Below the pieces are notes generated by a model. It made no database searches, was not told the origin of the DNA, and worked only from the letters and a program-made list of their open reading frames with translations. Shown here piece after piece: positions 1-12,551 of a stretch of DNA of 64,000 nt. This DNA is from Apostichopus japonicus (Eukaryota > Echinodermata > Holothuroidea > Aspidochirotida > Stichopodidae): assembly GCF_037975245.1 (NCBI RefSeq), contig NC_092561.1:1216501-1280500 (forward strand), read 5' to 3'. The position numbers were made by a program, and so were the translations under genes. Numbering within the stretch: the stretch's first letter is position 1; every line of letters starts with the position of its first letter.

Positions 1-1424
1 CAGATAGATTCACCCTCGTGATTAATGTATGTATCAATGGAACTCTCTTTCCCAAACCAACCACGCACCATTGAATCGCATTTGACGAAAGGCATTGACT
101 TCCAGGACATCATTGATGACTTTCCAAAGTTGAAATCCAGAAAAATATTAATTTGATGAATATGTCCTCGGTAACAGGGGAATAGTGTCCCCCCCCCCCC
201 TAACAATTGCGACCTATGCCTCGGTATTGTGATAATACGTGCCTGATTACAAGCTATCTTAGACTTATATCGCTTTGGATCATCAGCTTGTAGTGCAGAT
301 TAGTATTTAGCGACAACTTTTTACACTTGGCTCATATCTTGCCCATGATATTTCAATATATAAATAGTTGCAATAACATCAAATAACTACAATCTACAGT
401 CATGAACGTAATTATAGTTATTTTGTTTAGGTTGTGTACTTAAAGGCCAACCCATATCAAAGCAAAGTACACACTCAGTGGGAGTATACTATCCCTTCAA
501 ATATACCGCTCAACCCCCCCCCCCCCCACCACAAACTTTTTATTTAGACCTAATTATATACCGAATTTATAAGTATGATAATTTATAAGTATGCTATTCT
601 GTATGATTTGGTTTCTTATCATGGGGACAACCCAGACTGTCTAACATGGGGGGGGGGGCGGCATCAACGCCCGGTTCACAGTCTCACGCCCTCTCCTTTA
701 TAGGATCCTGAATCCGCCCTTAATGTAGAAGAAATTGACTGTCGGGCTGGTATCAAGTATATACACAATGTATTCATCGTCCTTCTTGCATATATTACAC
801 AGTAAATAAATAAGATTTGAAACAATGGCACATTTAAATATACAGTTTTGTAAAGTTTAGATTAAAAATAACTTTCTAAAATATTTACATAATTTATTAC
901 ATTTTATGATTATATTAAAACGAAGCCAATGTGACAATGTTGACTTACATGTTGCAATTAGATAACTAGGACCGCTCGACGTGACCTCATTAACCTTTCT
1001 TGTAGAGGTACTCGTGATGAACAGCTCCCAACTACCAGCAAAATATTTTCAACATTCATGAAGGATAAACCAACCATCTTTATTAATCTTTGTGATATAT
1101 GGGACCTGCCATGACCTCTCACAAACCCAACCCTACATCCACCACCCTCCCATCTTCCAACAGCCATCAGAAGTAAAACTAGACCATCACCAATGGCCCT
1201 TGTAGTAGGGACCACTATGATGAACATTTCTTTCACAAGAATTGTCCTTTTCATATCAGAAGATACACAGCTTTTGTGTACTATACTATAAACGACTTAA
1301 GCAAGTCGACCCAAACTAGACCACCAGCTCTAGTTCACCATTCACTTTGCAGTGTTCTAAAAAAAAATTCTAAACGTACTCAGATATACCATCCTAAATG
1401 TTCCTTCTTTTCAGCAATTTTCGC
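1..1424. other. Intergenic, no gene recognised
   Basis: AT-rich DNA with several long C or G homopolymer runs (near 191, 517 and 651). Short reading frames here show no codon pattern, domain or splice-site support. I see nothing else that can be annotated. Confidence 0.5.
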
Positions 1425-1735
1425 TATTTTCCATAGCCTCATGTCCCTTACCGGCTGCCACTCAAGTTAATCAGTATTTTCGTGAGGATTGTTCTTAGAT
1501 CGCTAATAGTAATCAGATTTACCTTCCTAGATGTTCTATATCTGCAGGTCTGTTCGCAAGTTTACATAGCCTAACGCGCCAAAGACACTCAAAGTGTTAC
1601 ACAGCCTCATGTCCCAAATGGGACACACCTAATTTAACATAGCCTCATGCCCGGAAAGGCATACTTTGTGTTAGGTATCCTCATGCACCAAGAGGTCATT
1701 TCGTGTTGCACAGTAATATGACACCAAGGAAACAA
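1425..1735. repeat. Degenerate ~36-bp tandem repeat
   Basis: The phrase 'catagcctcatg', or a close variant, recurs at about 1434, 1565, 1605, 1640 and 1677, with a weaker copy near 1709. Each is followed by a C-rich then purine-rich segment and a 'gtgtta'-like join. Spacing is about 35-39 bp in the run 1558-1735; one outlying unit lies at 1428-1466. The units differ at many positions, so this is an old minisatellite. No coding potential is apparent. Confidence 0.6.
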
Positions 1736-2865
1736 ATTTAAACTAAAGCATGTGAGTATAAAATATTTGCATCTTCAAGAATAACACTCTACATATTGCA
1801 ATAGATGGTAAATTTTAGTAGTAATTAAACCCCTATAAAACTTAGGATTATATGTTAGTTCTATATGTTATGTAACATCAGATCCAACACATACAGCAAC
1901 ACATGTCACCTGATCAGGGCAACAGTAATAATCAGAGCATTTGACAGGACAAGGCAACTGTTACTGATAATGTTCATACTCAATGGGTACCTGCCCTTGG
2001 CTGAAAAGTTAAACATTTCAACTCTGATACACAATAACATTAAAGCCAGCAGGCCTTTGTGATTCCTTGCCATACAAGTTGCTCAAACTTCCAAATAGCT
2101 GACTAATGTAGAGCAAGTGAGTTAAATTTTTCCAAGAATTATATGAGAACCAGAATAGTTCAAGAGATTTCCCGCTCTTATTTGTAGCACTTCCTTGTGG
2201 AAATCAACCATTTAATCCACTGGTAAGGATTTCTTCAGTGTAGCATTTTCATTCTAAACTGGGTCAATATCCAGAAAGAACAGACTTCCTATGTGAAATT
2301 TAGACAATAGATGTATGAATAAAAAACATTTTCTTTACCCATTTTGAGCTAGCTCTGCTGCCAACCGTCCCTTTAATAATTGTTATTAATGAATGAGAGT
2401 TCTACATAACATTGTTATACTCTGTGAAATATGTTCACAACTTACTGCCAAAGAAAAAGTTCTAGTCCTCTCTAGTTCTACTACTCTAGTATAAATCACA
2501 GAGAAAATGACCAATTTTCACACCATTTGAGATAACCAGTTACCCCTTGAGTCAATTTCTCCCCCTCCCCACCATTTGAGATAACCTGTTGATCCCTTGA
2601 AGTTCAGAGGTTAAAAGCTGATAAGGGCCCCTTGAGTGTGTTTAAAGCAAGGCTATCAACTCTTTGAAGCAGATTCCATTTCCTAGATGATTGTTTTTTT
2701 TTTAAGACCAATAGAGCCCCTCCACTAAACTAAACTGAACTTGACCAAACCATATGTTCACCAAAAGAAATTTATAGCATTGGAGAATTCGTTGATTAAT
2801 TGCAGCTTACCTTTTGGAGTTACCATGTTTAAAAGGTTTTTAGAAATTGACACCTGTTGATCTCA
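1736..2865. other. Intergenic, no gene recognised
   Basis: No convincing exon or element. A short direct duplication is visible: 'accatttgagataacc' occurs near 2522 and again near 2572, each followed by a related 'cccttgag' segment. It looks like a small local tandem copy. Confidence 0.4.
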
Positions 2866-3200
2866 TTTAACCTTTGACCTCTACCAATTTCAATAGGGTT
2901 CTACATACTAAGTATGAAGTTCAAGAAAGATGTACTTCTTGAATTATCCCGCTTACAAGATTTTCAGACTTTTGACTTAAATGTTGACCGCAAAATAACT
3001 TTTAACCTCCACCAATATCAAAAGGGTTCTTGTTTACACCAAGCTGGAGCTGCATAACATGTATGAAGTTCAAAAAATAACTTTTTGAGTTGTTTTAGAT
3101 CAAACTTAGACCCCTGATCCCAAGTGACCAGTGAACTTCACAGAAAACAAATAGGGTTCTTACACTCAGCAAGACAGATTCACATACCAAGTAAGAAGTT
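2866..3200. repeat. Degenerate ~120-140-bp repeat, about three units
   Basis: Three diverged units share a core of 'acctctaccaat...caatagggttct', then 'cataccaagtaagaagttc' or a variant. Cores lie near 2875-2910, 2998-3035 and 3130-3160, with the 'agtatgaagttca' tail near 2912, 3062 and 3196. From memory, similar 'atagggttct ... tgaagttc' repeats are scattered through marine invertebrate genomes. I cannot name the family. Confidence 0.5.
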
Positions 3201-3976
3201 CTGTTCAAAAGCAAGTGTCACATACACGCAAACTCACATGCCATCACCAATGGCATAGCTTCCTCCTGCCACCGGGCAAGGAATAAAAAGGTAAACCTCT
3301 AGGATTTTTCATTCTCCATATACTTGCCAGACTTTGAAGATGGAACAAATTAAAAGATTACAATACTACCAGTGATACAGACGAAATTTAACCTCTACTC
3401 CAACTCTGAAGTCAAACGTTGGACTAGCTCTCCCACTACTCTTATGAAAAGGCATGCTCAGAATGTCATATTGTGGTTGGTAACTGACCACTGCAGACTA
3501 CAGAAAGTACCAACAGATATGTTATGAAAGCTTCTTTCATTTTCTGACCTCTGGAAATATCCAGTGACCCACCAAAGATCTTCCAGGCCCCCATTTGGGT
3601 CCATAGTTTGCGGACCACGAGTCTAGGCTACAGTATCCTCAGTGTATGAGCGTTTCATTGTGTACTGCACTCTGCCAAGCTCCAACGAGGGCATGGTTAG
3701 AATACAACACACATTGTTACAACAATGGTCCAGCCAGCTTAGGCCAACGAAAGAAAATTAGCCACCGATCTTGCACTATTAAATTGGGTAAGGTCTTAGG
3801 CTGGAACATCCCTATCAAACTTCCCAACACATTGCTCAGTCTTGGTAGGATAACACTTTGAATCAATCTGGTACTTTGCTCGCACCAATGCTTTCTTCTG
3901 CCCCTTGTAGGAAATGAATAGACAACCCCTCTTGACTTAGGAAAACCACACACACTTTTGAAAATCGTCCGTGGGT
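3201..3976 (-). other. Probable 3' untranslated and flanking DNA of the zinc-finger gene
   Basis: This stretch lies directly downstream, in minus-strand sense, of the zinc-finger stop codon. It shows no protein-like reading frame on either strand that I trust. I found no canonical minus-strand AATAAA close to the stop, so the transcript end is not defined. Confidence 0.35.
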
Positions 3977-6900
3977 TCAAGATTTCCACATATGAGGACA
4001 GACTCTTTGATGCTGTCTCTGGTACGTGGCAGCTGAAAACGTCTTTCCGCAGTACATGCAGGCAAAGGGTTTCACCCTCATGTGAATTCTTTCATGCTTG
4101 GCTCTGTTTCCTGCATCAGAGAAGGGTTTGAAACAAATACGACACTGATATGGTTTCACCCCTGTGTGTATCCTCTCATGTCTTACCAACGAACTGACAT
4201 GAAGGAAGCATTTCTTACAGACGGGACATCTATGCTCTCGGTTTTCGCTTGACGATTCCATAGAAGAGGATTTCACAGTTTTCTTGGAGGACCTGGCAAG
4301 TTTTTTTGATTCTTGGAGTCTGAAACTTAGGCTCCTATTTGCGGCTAAGGAAGGTTTCAAATGATCGATGATAGATTTAGCCACTCTAGAAGTGCAAGCT
4401 GTCGGGTGGGACGCTGTCATAGAATTTCTGGTCACACTGGCTTTCGATGACGAATTGTAAGACATGCCTATGGGACTCGAATCTGATGTGGTTCCCCTTG
4501 AGTTGTTGATCTCTGTGATGAGAAAACGTAGAGAATGAAGACCTTTTACTAAATGTGGTTCATGTGTATTTTACAACTGTGATAGCATTAGCTGCATATT
4601 ATTTAGGTAATGGCCAATGTTTTTCTTGTAATTGATTAAACATGATTAAACATGAGTGTAGGTTTTATCACTGTCTCTGTGCACAAAACGTTTCTTTAAA
4701 GCATCAACACATTTGTGTAGCATGTATAAATCAACCTTGCTCGGCACAAACTTACGACAATAACTGATGTATAACTGGGAGGACACTTACCGACCTTACC
4801 ACTCGTGTGTTGGTAGTTTAAAATGTCGCTTTGTTTCACGTAATTTCTCTGACTTTCCTGATATTCACCGCCACCGTCGTCGTCGTCGTCTTTGTTGCTC
4901 GATTGCTCAGGGAAAGACTCGATGTCTGCGATGACTGCAAACTTTTCGTCTTCCTGGCTCTCTTGGCAAGCTTGGTAGTTCTCCTCCGGACTTTGAAAGT
5001 CTGTCTGATCTCCATCTTGTCGCCGATCGCTCTCTGCATAAACATCTTCAAGGATATCATCTGTTTCTTCTTCCTTGACTGCCAGAGCAAACGAAGAAAA
5101 AGAGTTATACCCGGGCCAAGATTTCATTCAAAATTCTGGGACGGAACTTTCACAGCAATGTTGTAAAACAAACTTGACCTTTTGGTCGTCAGGATCAGTC
5201 TGTTAAATATTTTGCTGCAGTGAGTGGAGTGTTGCAGTACGCTGCAGTTGTTGTCCCAATTGGTATTGAACAAAGGTAGCTTAATTAAAGAGATTACAGG
5301 GATTAAATTTCAAAAAAAAAAAACCATGGTCTAAACTTAATAATCAAAATACTGAACCAGGCTTTTCGTCTATATATGGCAACAAATATCTCAGTGAAAG
5401 GGTTGAGAGCATTAATGCATATCTGCTCACCGCACTGATTGTGCACTTCATATTTCTACAGCCCTCATATTCAAAGTAGGATTTGAGACCCTTTTTAGAG
5501 ACAACAAAAAAAGTTGGAGTGTCACCTAAAGAGATTAAAAAATGCTGTTTTTGCAGGAAAAATATGGAGAAATCTTGAACATAAATAGCTTCAAAAGTTG
5601 GAAAATATAACACCACTCTGCAACTATGCAGCTTGAATCATATCAAAACTTCCCTTAGCCCCATTTCCCAAGGCCACAACATAAACCACTGTAGGTGTTG
5701 CCTTGATGATGAAGGTTAAAAACTAGGCATTAAACAAGAAAGTTTGGATACCAGAGTTCTAACTGAATTACTCACTCGTTAAATATTTGTTAAAGACCAA
5801 GTCCCCGTGAGTCAATAGAGCCGAGTGCCACCATACCCTTAGCAATGATACTCACTTACTGTATTAGTTCTAGACCATGGTCCTCTGAGGAACCATAAAA
5901 ATGACTGACAGTTGTTCCAGCTGTTGCATTGCTGGATGTCGCAAAGCCTACAAGTGAGAATAAAAACCCCATTTCAGTGCATCCTAAGTACTTATACTCA
6001 CTTATAATTGTTACACCCTGGTCCTCCATGTCTTGAGACTGCTTTACATTCGTGTCTCTCTCAACTGAAATCTTCTTTTCAGGCTCAGGTGCCCAAGATG
6101 AAGAAGACTGGCCTACTTCTTCTCCTCCTCCTAAATTTCTCTCATTTTCAGTATGGTTGTAAACTGAGTGATCAAATTACAAGACATAACCAAAAATATG
6201 TTTATTGACCAATATTCTATGTCTGCACTTAACTAGGAAATAAATTGCAAGCAACTTGAAACATAGTAAAAACATATTCCAGCAGAACTGCTTCCTCTCA
6301 CTGCCACATGCCACTCTTCACCTATATCACTATGGTTACTATAGCAACATTTCCTAACAAAGTTTATATGGTCCCTCTTAAAATAACAAGCAAGAATCAA
6401 ACCATGATTCCTAAATGTAAATTATAATAAGGCTCTCTAACTGTGAATAATATCAACAGCATCGTCGGGGGGGGGGGGTGGGGAGGGAATGAGGGGGAAT
6501 GGGATGCAGGCTCCATATTCCAAACTGCTAAATTGAGTGCCAATTTACAATGAAACATCCAGTGAAATTCTACTTAAGAAAAGGAACATCAATCTACAAA
6601 AATACATTCCCTCTGGGGATCAAATTATTGGATTGGAATTTCTGAATCTCAAACCAGCCAAGTTTCCTTCATTTTGTAAAACAGAGTCGACTTTACCTTC
6701 TGCTTCATACATGACATTGTTGCCATGGTGATCTTCATCAAAACCATCTTCAGTATGTGGTAGACAGCTTGTGTAACCAGAGATGTATATTATACCTAAA
6801 TGGATAAAACAGTTGCCAACAGCATTTGGTTATTAAACTTAATCAATATCAGATCTAGCCGATAAACTCCTTTCCTTACAAATTAAATTGAAAGGAAACA

Positions 6901-9900
6901 CAAACCCAAACATCATGATTGGTCTATTCCACAGAGATAAAACTGTGAGATGCACCCTATAAAGCTCTTATTCCATTCAGGTGATATCAAAGATAATAAT
7001 ACTAATAATAATAAGCAAATATTTATAGAGCGCTTTATGCAAAGGCCTCAAAGCGCTTAAACAAGTACACAAATATGCAAGTCAAATCACTGTAAATTTT
7101 GGAATAAATGAGTTTTTAAGAGACGCTTAAAACAGTCAACCCATGGTGCATTGCGAATTGAAGATGGTAGATTGTTCCAGAGATGAGGTGCAGCAGAGAT
7201 GAAGGCTCTTTCTCAATAAAACTTTGTGTTTGGGGTATGGCTGGTGGCAAAAAGACACTTTGTAGACGAGCGAAGTTGGCGTTGAGGATGATACTGAGGA
7301 ATTAAATTTGTAATGTAACCAGGGGCAAGGGAGTGTTGTGATTTGTACGTTAAGAGGAGGAGCTTATAAATTGACCGATGTTTTACTGGAAGCCAATGGA
7401 GTGATTGAAGCACTGGAGATATGTGATCATGACGCGATGAACATGATATTAACCGGGCAGCAGAATTCTGAACAGTTTGAAGTTTTTTCAGTGTAGAACA
7501 GATTTAATGTTCCTTCACACACAACTTGCTGAAGACTTGATCAAGTCCAAATATGACATCACCGAGCCATGCATGCTTCATTTTCTTCATTTTTACGTAT
7601 TTATTAAAACGTTTTACAATCTGCCCAAAGGTTTTATTAATGCTGAATCAGAAGCTTCTAACATGACCTAAAGATGACATTGGTTTAGTAACAGTTTACA
7701 TTGTAATTATGAAAAGAAGGAATGTTGTGAAACACAATAAAGAATGTTACAGGAATCAGAACCTAGTGTCATAAATGACATCACAGATTTACACAAAATG
7801 ACAGCTTCCGGGCAAGACTTATAAACGAGGATATCTCCCAAACGGAACAAGATATTTCAGGAGGGAGAGGTTGCTCTTCACGAGGATGTCTGTCAGATAA
7901 GCCAAAGATGATGGTTGGGTTTGTGTCCCATTTTCAAGTCATGTACAGAGCTGACCTATAATAATAATAACATCTGCTTGTTATACAATCTGCGACGGCC
8001 ACTATCGATATATCAGAAAAGGTCCAGTACTGATTTCATCTATTGCTTAACGGAGTCACAATCTTCCAGACTCTGGACTGGTCTAGCTGATATTACATCA
8101 CAGACTACGCTACCTCCCCAATCGGATTAACATTTTTCTTAGCTGGTTGGAAGAGTTGTTCTTCACAAAGATCTCTGTCACATAAATGGAAGAAGATTAG
8201 TTGAGTTTGTGTCTCCTGTAAGTTAATCCAGTTGCTTGTGTTGATAAAGTAACTAACCTCTGTGAACATACAACTATAATTCTAGTATATATCATTTGAC
8301 AATAAAATGAAGAGAATAGATCCACTAGAGTCGGACTAGACAATGCATCAACCAAAAAGTCTAGAGATCACAGAGCAACAAACACAATGTGGAAATGTAT
8401 GATCTGCATATATCTCACATTTTACTCACAAGGAGAGTCAACCTTCCTATCACCAGCCGAATTTCACTCCTCCTCCCAAGGATCGGTTAGAACACATGGT
8501 ACATTGTGCATTCCTGTCCCTCCCACTAACCTTTCTGCTCCCCAGTGACAAAAGCTAGTTTCAGTATGCAGGCTCTCCAGTCTGATATTATATAACCGAC
8601 ACATCTGCATTTGAAATATCCATGGAACAACTGTCAATGACCTCAAACATGATGACAAAGCCACTTCTCTTTAAACCCTGTACCTCTAAACCAGGGTTGT
8701 CAACCTTTTGCAGAAGAGGGCCACATGGAATGATTATGATGAAAGAGGGGGCGGTATGAACCCTACGCTCAATTTTTCGATTTTTTGCCCGAAGCCGAAG
8801 GCAACAAAATGTGAGCACTGCGCGCAGAGCGAACTGATTTATTTTACCCTCTGATAAAACAGATGAATAAAGTCCAACCGCCCCCCCACCCTCCGCTGAG
8901 AGTGTCACACAAACTGACCTGTATGCAGTTTTTTGGACCCAGAAGATTCGAATGATTGATTATATAGCTTCAAATTGTTATCAATAAATCTGCTCACTAA
9001 AATTTTGCACCATAGAGCATCTCTGGTGGGCTGGACGCAACCCTGCGGGGGGCCGGACTGTGGCCTGCTGGCCATAGGTTGGACAACCCTGCTCTTAACA
9101 GTACCTTGGTACACTACTGTAGCTGAATACTTACAATCTCCATAAACTGTAAAAGTGATCTTTTCTTTAGGCATCAGCTTAAGATCTAAATTTTGTTGGA
9201 AGATAGAACCGTGGACCAAGGTACAGAGGAGAACTTCAACCTCCTCTGTTTTCATCACTACCTGAGAGAAACTGCCTGGCCATATCTTACCTGCAATACA
9301 ATATTTATAATGAGCATAATGAATACTGTACCTTCTGGAAGGTTATTGCACAACAGAGTTTTTAAATTGTCTTCAAGACGGGTAAAGAAAGAATAAACCA
9401 ATGCCTACAAGACATTCACGGCAAATGTGGTAAGGTCTAGAAACAACTCTCAATATCCACTTTATCCAGGGATGAATAAAATTTAAATTCCAGTCTTATA
9501 AACTGCAAGAAACATGGCAAGGAAAGCCGAAGAGACTTTTCATGATAATAATAATAATAATTGTCTTCGTCGTAATAATAAGTAGTCTTACAGAGTCCAA
9601 CTAAACAGGTTGCACAAGTTAAAGTGATCAATTAATAACACTTCCAAACAAAAGACTCCTTATTAAGAAAAGTCACCCAGGAAAGAACCTGGGTACAAAA
9701 ACCAAACAACCAAACGACTGATCCGCTCTCAACCCCAGTCCCCTTGCATCGAGACTGTGGCTGTGTAATCATCGTCAGGTTTGTATTCACAAAAATAATG
9801 TTAATGCTAGTTAGGCATAAGATACATGGTAAATGTATGAACATTATGTATGTTATGAGTTATTTTTCCACTTTTTTATCTGCAAAAAGCAGCAACTTTC

Positions 9901-12093
9901 AAACAAAAGGGAAAGCTTTAATGCCAAGCTTCAACTGTTCATGAAATTCGTTGATTTTAAATGAACCAGAAGTGAGTTCCACAAGTCAGGAGGAGTAGTG
10001 TGTCAGAAGCTGCGATCACCCAAGGTCATCATGCAAGCCAATGGGATTTGAAGCTGGAAAAAGTGGTGTGCTTGAAGAGCTCTGTGTGCAACTCTTAGAT
10101 GAAGAATAATTTCGTATATGCTGTCAGGTACCATACTGTACTTTATGGCTGGGAAGAGAAGAGTTTTGAAATTGTAGCTGGAAGTTGAATCTTATTCCTA
10201 AAGTGTTGAGGATAGTGATCCTGTCTGACCTAGAAACAATTCTTGCTAGATGCTGCATTTCTGGATAATTGTCATCGTAGCCTACTTTTGATAATTCTAG
10301 TTTGAGTGAGAATAAACAAATAACTGTATTTTTTTTACGGACCATTCAAGTCAATGTCCTTACTACCTATGACTTTGGTTTTTGTGTTTTGTTCTCCCAT
10401 GGTCCACTTGTGATAATTCTAGTTTGAGAGATCATAAACAAATAACAATAAGTGACGTCTATCAGCTTAACCTACCAAACTCACTCCTACTCTCCATTGA
10501 TGCCAGTGAGAGATGAACTTCTTCATTCAGCACTTTGGTGCAGGGGACACCTGGCTTTAAGGTTAACCCTGCAATGAACACAGAAAAAGAGCAAGAAAGA
10601 TAAAACAGGAGCCTCGATCATATTCACATGATTTTTTTAGTATTTCATTCAATAGGCCATTTTAATAGTTTTGACTTTCTTCAGTTTCAAAATCTATTGA
10701 ACTCAATGCAAAATGACCAGTGGCGTAGGAAGGTACTTTTGGGTGGGGGGGCTGAAGACTGATGGCCGGCCTGGGGGAGGGGTCTAAAGGGAGGGGGTGT
10801 CCCCCTCCCCTTTGGAATTTTTTTGCATTTCCAGATGGCCTCAGATGCAATTTGGTGCAATATAGCACACTTCAACACCCACTCCATTTTGTAAACTTAA
10901 TTTTGTATTTTCACCTGGCCTTAGATGCAATTTGGTGCTCCAAATGAGATTTTTTTTCTCATTTGGAAATGAAAAAGGGGTTTTCTGACTTGCGGAGCGG
11001 GGCGGCGGAATGATACTTCCGCCCCTCCACATTTTTCACTGGGGGGCTGGCGCCCCCCAGCCCCCCTGGTTCCTACGCCCTTGAAAATGACAGATGACAT
11101 GACAACAGCCAAAAAGTTTTATCATAAAATTTGATCAAGATAAAACCTCTGAGTGATACTAACCGAGCAAATTTAAGCTGCATTTCGTATATTATCTGTA
11201 AATATTTCATCAGAAGACTAAGAAATGACCAGATATGTGTCACTCTTTAGATGCATGTGCCAGTGACACTATCATTGTTATTTTGCAGAAGAAAACATAC
11301 ATTTGAAGATTCCTTTGATTACCAGAACAGATCAGTACAGAAGTATAAACACTTTTGTCAGTCATGGACATAATGAATTATACATTTGTTATTGTTAACT
11401 AAAGCAAGAATTTGTTTCTGTTTTCTAAACTTGAAATTCCCTTTGATAAATATATGTCACATTCTGTATTTTTCCATTTTCTCATCCCATTTCTGTGACT
11501 TTTCCGTTTTATAAGAATTAACAATATGTGCTTACCTTCATACCGCTGGCAACCACATGATCATGCGCAACAGAAATTAACATAACTCATGTTAACTCCC
11601 TAGTAACAAACAAAATTAGTGTTTTCTCATGTAAGGTTTTGGGATCACTAGTTTACCCATGTGTTTTTTATCACAGCTAGGGTGCTAGTTGTAGGTACTT
11701 GCAAGTTGGCTTACCTTGCAAATATCTGGGTTTTTAATGTTGAAAATGATCAAACAACAAGGCATGCCTTCCTTGTTATTTCATCACTTTCAACAGGATT
11801 TCTTAACACGGCAATGAAATCCTGTTTTCCAGTTCTACTTTCGTTTTGGTGATATTTGTCTGTTTTCCATAACACGGAAACCTTATGGCTTATATTATTG
11901 TTTGACTTGGCCACTCTGAGACGAAGAGCACAATTCAATCTGACTGACTGAAAACACGTTCTGGATGAAACTAAGAAGCAATGTCAATGGAATTGCAATT
12001 TCAATCCATACTTACTGTTAATCCTCATGTCTACACAATTGCTTGTGTAAAACAGAGTAAAATTTTTCAAACTAAAAACTTACCCCAAATCAT
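3977..12093 (-). CDS. Multi-exon C2H2 zinc-finger protein (assembled model, 447 codons)
   Basis: Minus-strand coding exons in transcript order are 12084-12093 (tentative first exon reading M-I-W), 10476-10568, 9135-9290, 6697-6795, 6002-6163, 4791-5078 and 3977-4512 (stop at 3977-3979). Every intron has GT/AG ends and every junction is phase 1, so the exons join into one open frame; that consistency is the main evidence. The last exon has three zinc fingers. Fingers 1 and 2 are C-x2-C-x12-H-x3-H with TGEKP-like linkers (TGVKPY, MRVKPF). Finger 3 ends H-x3-C instead of H-x3-H. Upstream exons are acidic (runs such as KEEETDD and NKDDDDDGGG) and Ser/Gln-rich. The protein is probably a nuclear DNA-binding regulator; its target is unknown. 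The 9135-9290 exon (KIWPGSFSQVV...PKEKITFTVYGD) matches no domain I recognise. The start exon is the weakest part, and further 5' exons are possible. Confidence 0.6.
5860..5947 (-). other. Possible frame-shifting cassette exon of the zinc-finger gene
   Basis: On the minus strand a good acceptor (cacttgtag) opens 28 codons in the correct incoming phase (SFATSSNATAGTTVSHFYG...). They end at a strong donor GTAAGTGAG. The exon is 88 nt and leaves phase 2, so including it breaks the frame into the next exon. Using the other overlapping donor reads a TAA. Skipping it keeps the frame between exons 6002-6163 and 4791-5078. It is therefore either a regulated poison exon or a chance exon-like sequence. 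Confidence 0.35.
6985..7490 (-). mobile_element. CR1/L2-like non-LTR retrotransposon 3' end (fossil)
   Basis: The minus strand reads the standard C-terminal region of CR1/L2-type reverse transcriptases: LHWLPVKHRSIYKLLLLTYK, then a segment with LAPGYI and RQLRSS, then after a frameshift RAFISAAPHLWNNLPSSIRN. It ends in an AAGCGCT-rich 3' tail and an ATT-type microsatellite (plus strand near 6985-7015), as expected of such elements. It sits in an intron of the zinc-finger gene, in the same orientation. The 5' part is absent, typical of truncated insertions. Confidence 0.8.
7491..8691. other. Intron sequence of the zinc-finger gene, no feature seen
   Basis: Between the LINE fragment and the hAT MITE. 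Short frames occur on both strands but none has flanking splice sites and protein-like content together. Confidence 0.4.
8692..9091. mobile_element. Non-autonomous hAT element (MITE)
   Basis: The terminal inverted repeats are 'cagggttgtcaacct' on the left and, as reverse complement, 'cagggttgtccaacct' on the right. The flanking 8-bp direct repeats are ctctaaac (8684-8691) and ctcttaac (9092-9099), one mismatch. CAGGG ends, 8-bp target duplication and the GGCC-rich terminal pattern fit the hAT superfamily. There is no transposase frame. It lies in a zinc-finger gene intron. Confidence 0.8.
9291..10475. other. Intron sequence of the zinc-finger gene
   Basis: No exon or element is assigned. An ATA trinucleotide run is present near 9545-9560. 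A direct duplication is also visible: 'tgataattctagtttgag' followed by 'ataaacaaataac' occurs near 10291 and again near 10413, about 120 bp apart. Confidence 0.4.
10718..11083. mobile_element. Non-autonomous hAT element (MITE) with perfect 8-bp TSD
   Basis: The left end is 'cagtggcgtaggaa'; the right end as reverse complement is 'caagggcgtaggaa'. The perfect 8-bp direct repeat aaaatgac flanks both sides (10710-10717 and 11084-11091). The interior is rich in G and C runs and encodes nothing. Ends and target duplication length indicate a hAT MITE. It lies in the intron between the tentative first exon and exon 10476-10568. Confidence 0.85.
11092..12083. other. Intron or upstream sequence, no clear feature
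   Basis: One minus-strand donor-like site (GAAG|GTAAGC) lies at about 11531-11540. The frame ending there in phase 1 is closed by a stop a few codons upstream and contains no ATG, so I did not use it as an exon. Otherwise nothing was recognised. Confidence 0.35.
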
Positions 12094-12551
12094 TTTCCTC
12101 TGCAAGAGTGGCCTGTCACTATTCAAATATGATAAGTAAGTTTTGTTCCAGATGTAGATAATTTAGATGCCAAGTTTTTGTGATCTGTTTACGAAACACA
12201 AATGGTAAAAGAGAGAAAGTATTACATCCAAAGCACTGTTAATTAATAAATATAACATTATGTTATGAAACATGGAAGGTGATAGATACTGTAAGGCATT
12301 GTTCTTAACAGTCAAGGTTGATCAAGTCATTTTTTTTCTCATTTAAATAATTTACTGCACCAACCAAATTCAGAGAGCTAACATTCAGTATCTTAGTACT
12401 AAATGGGAGGGCCTAAGTATAAGTAAGTATGTCGTTCTTAACACAATGAAATACATATATGGGTAGTTGTTTCAGACAGGGTAGCAGTATGATGAAGAAA
12501 AGCAGTGGAAAGCACGTCTGTGGCATAACTTCAAATAAACACTAGCGGACG
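12094..12551. other. Upstream flank of the zinc-finger model, nothing recognised
   Basis: This would hold the promoter and 5' untranslated region of the minus-strand gene if the tentative first exon is right. No TATA box or other core element stands out. Confidence 0.3.

Noticed and set aside
4831-5166. 111-codon plus-strand frame opposite the zinc-finger gene
   Set aside because: Antisense shadow of the acidic exon 4791-5078; hydrophobicity results from reading GAN codons backwards.
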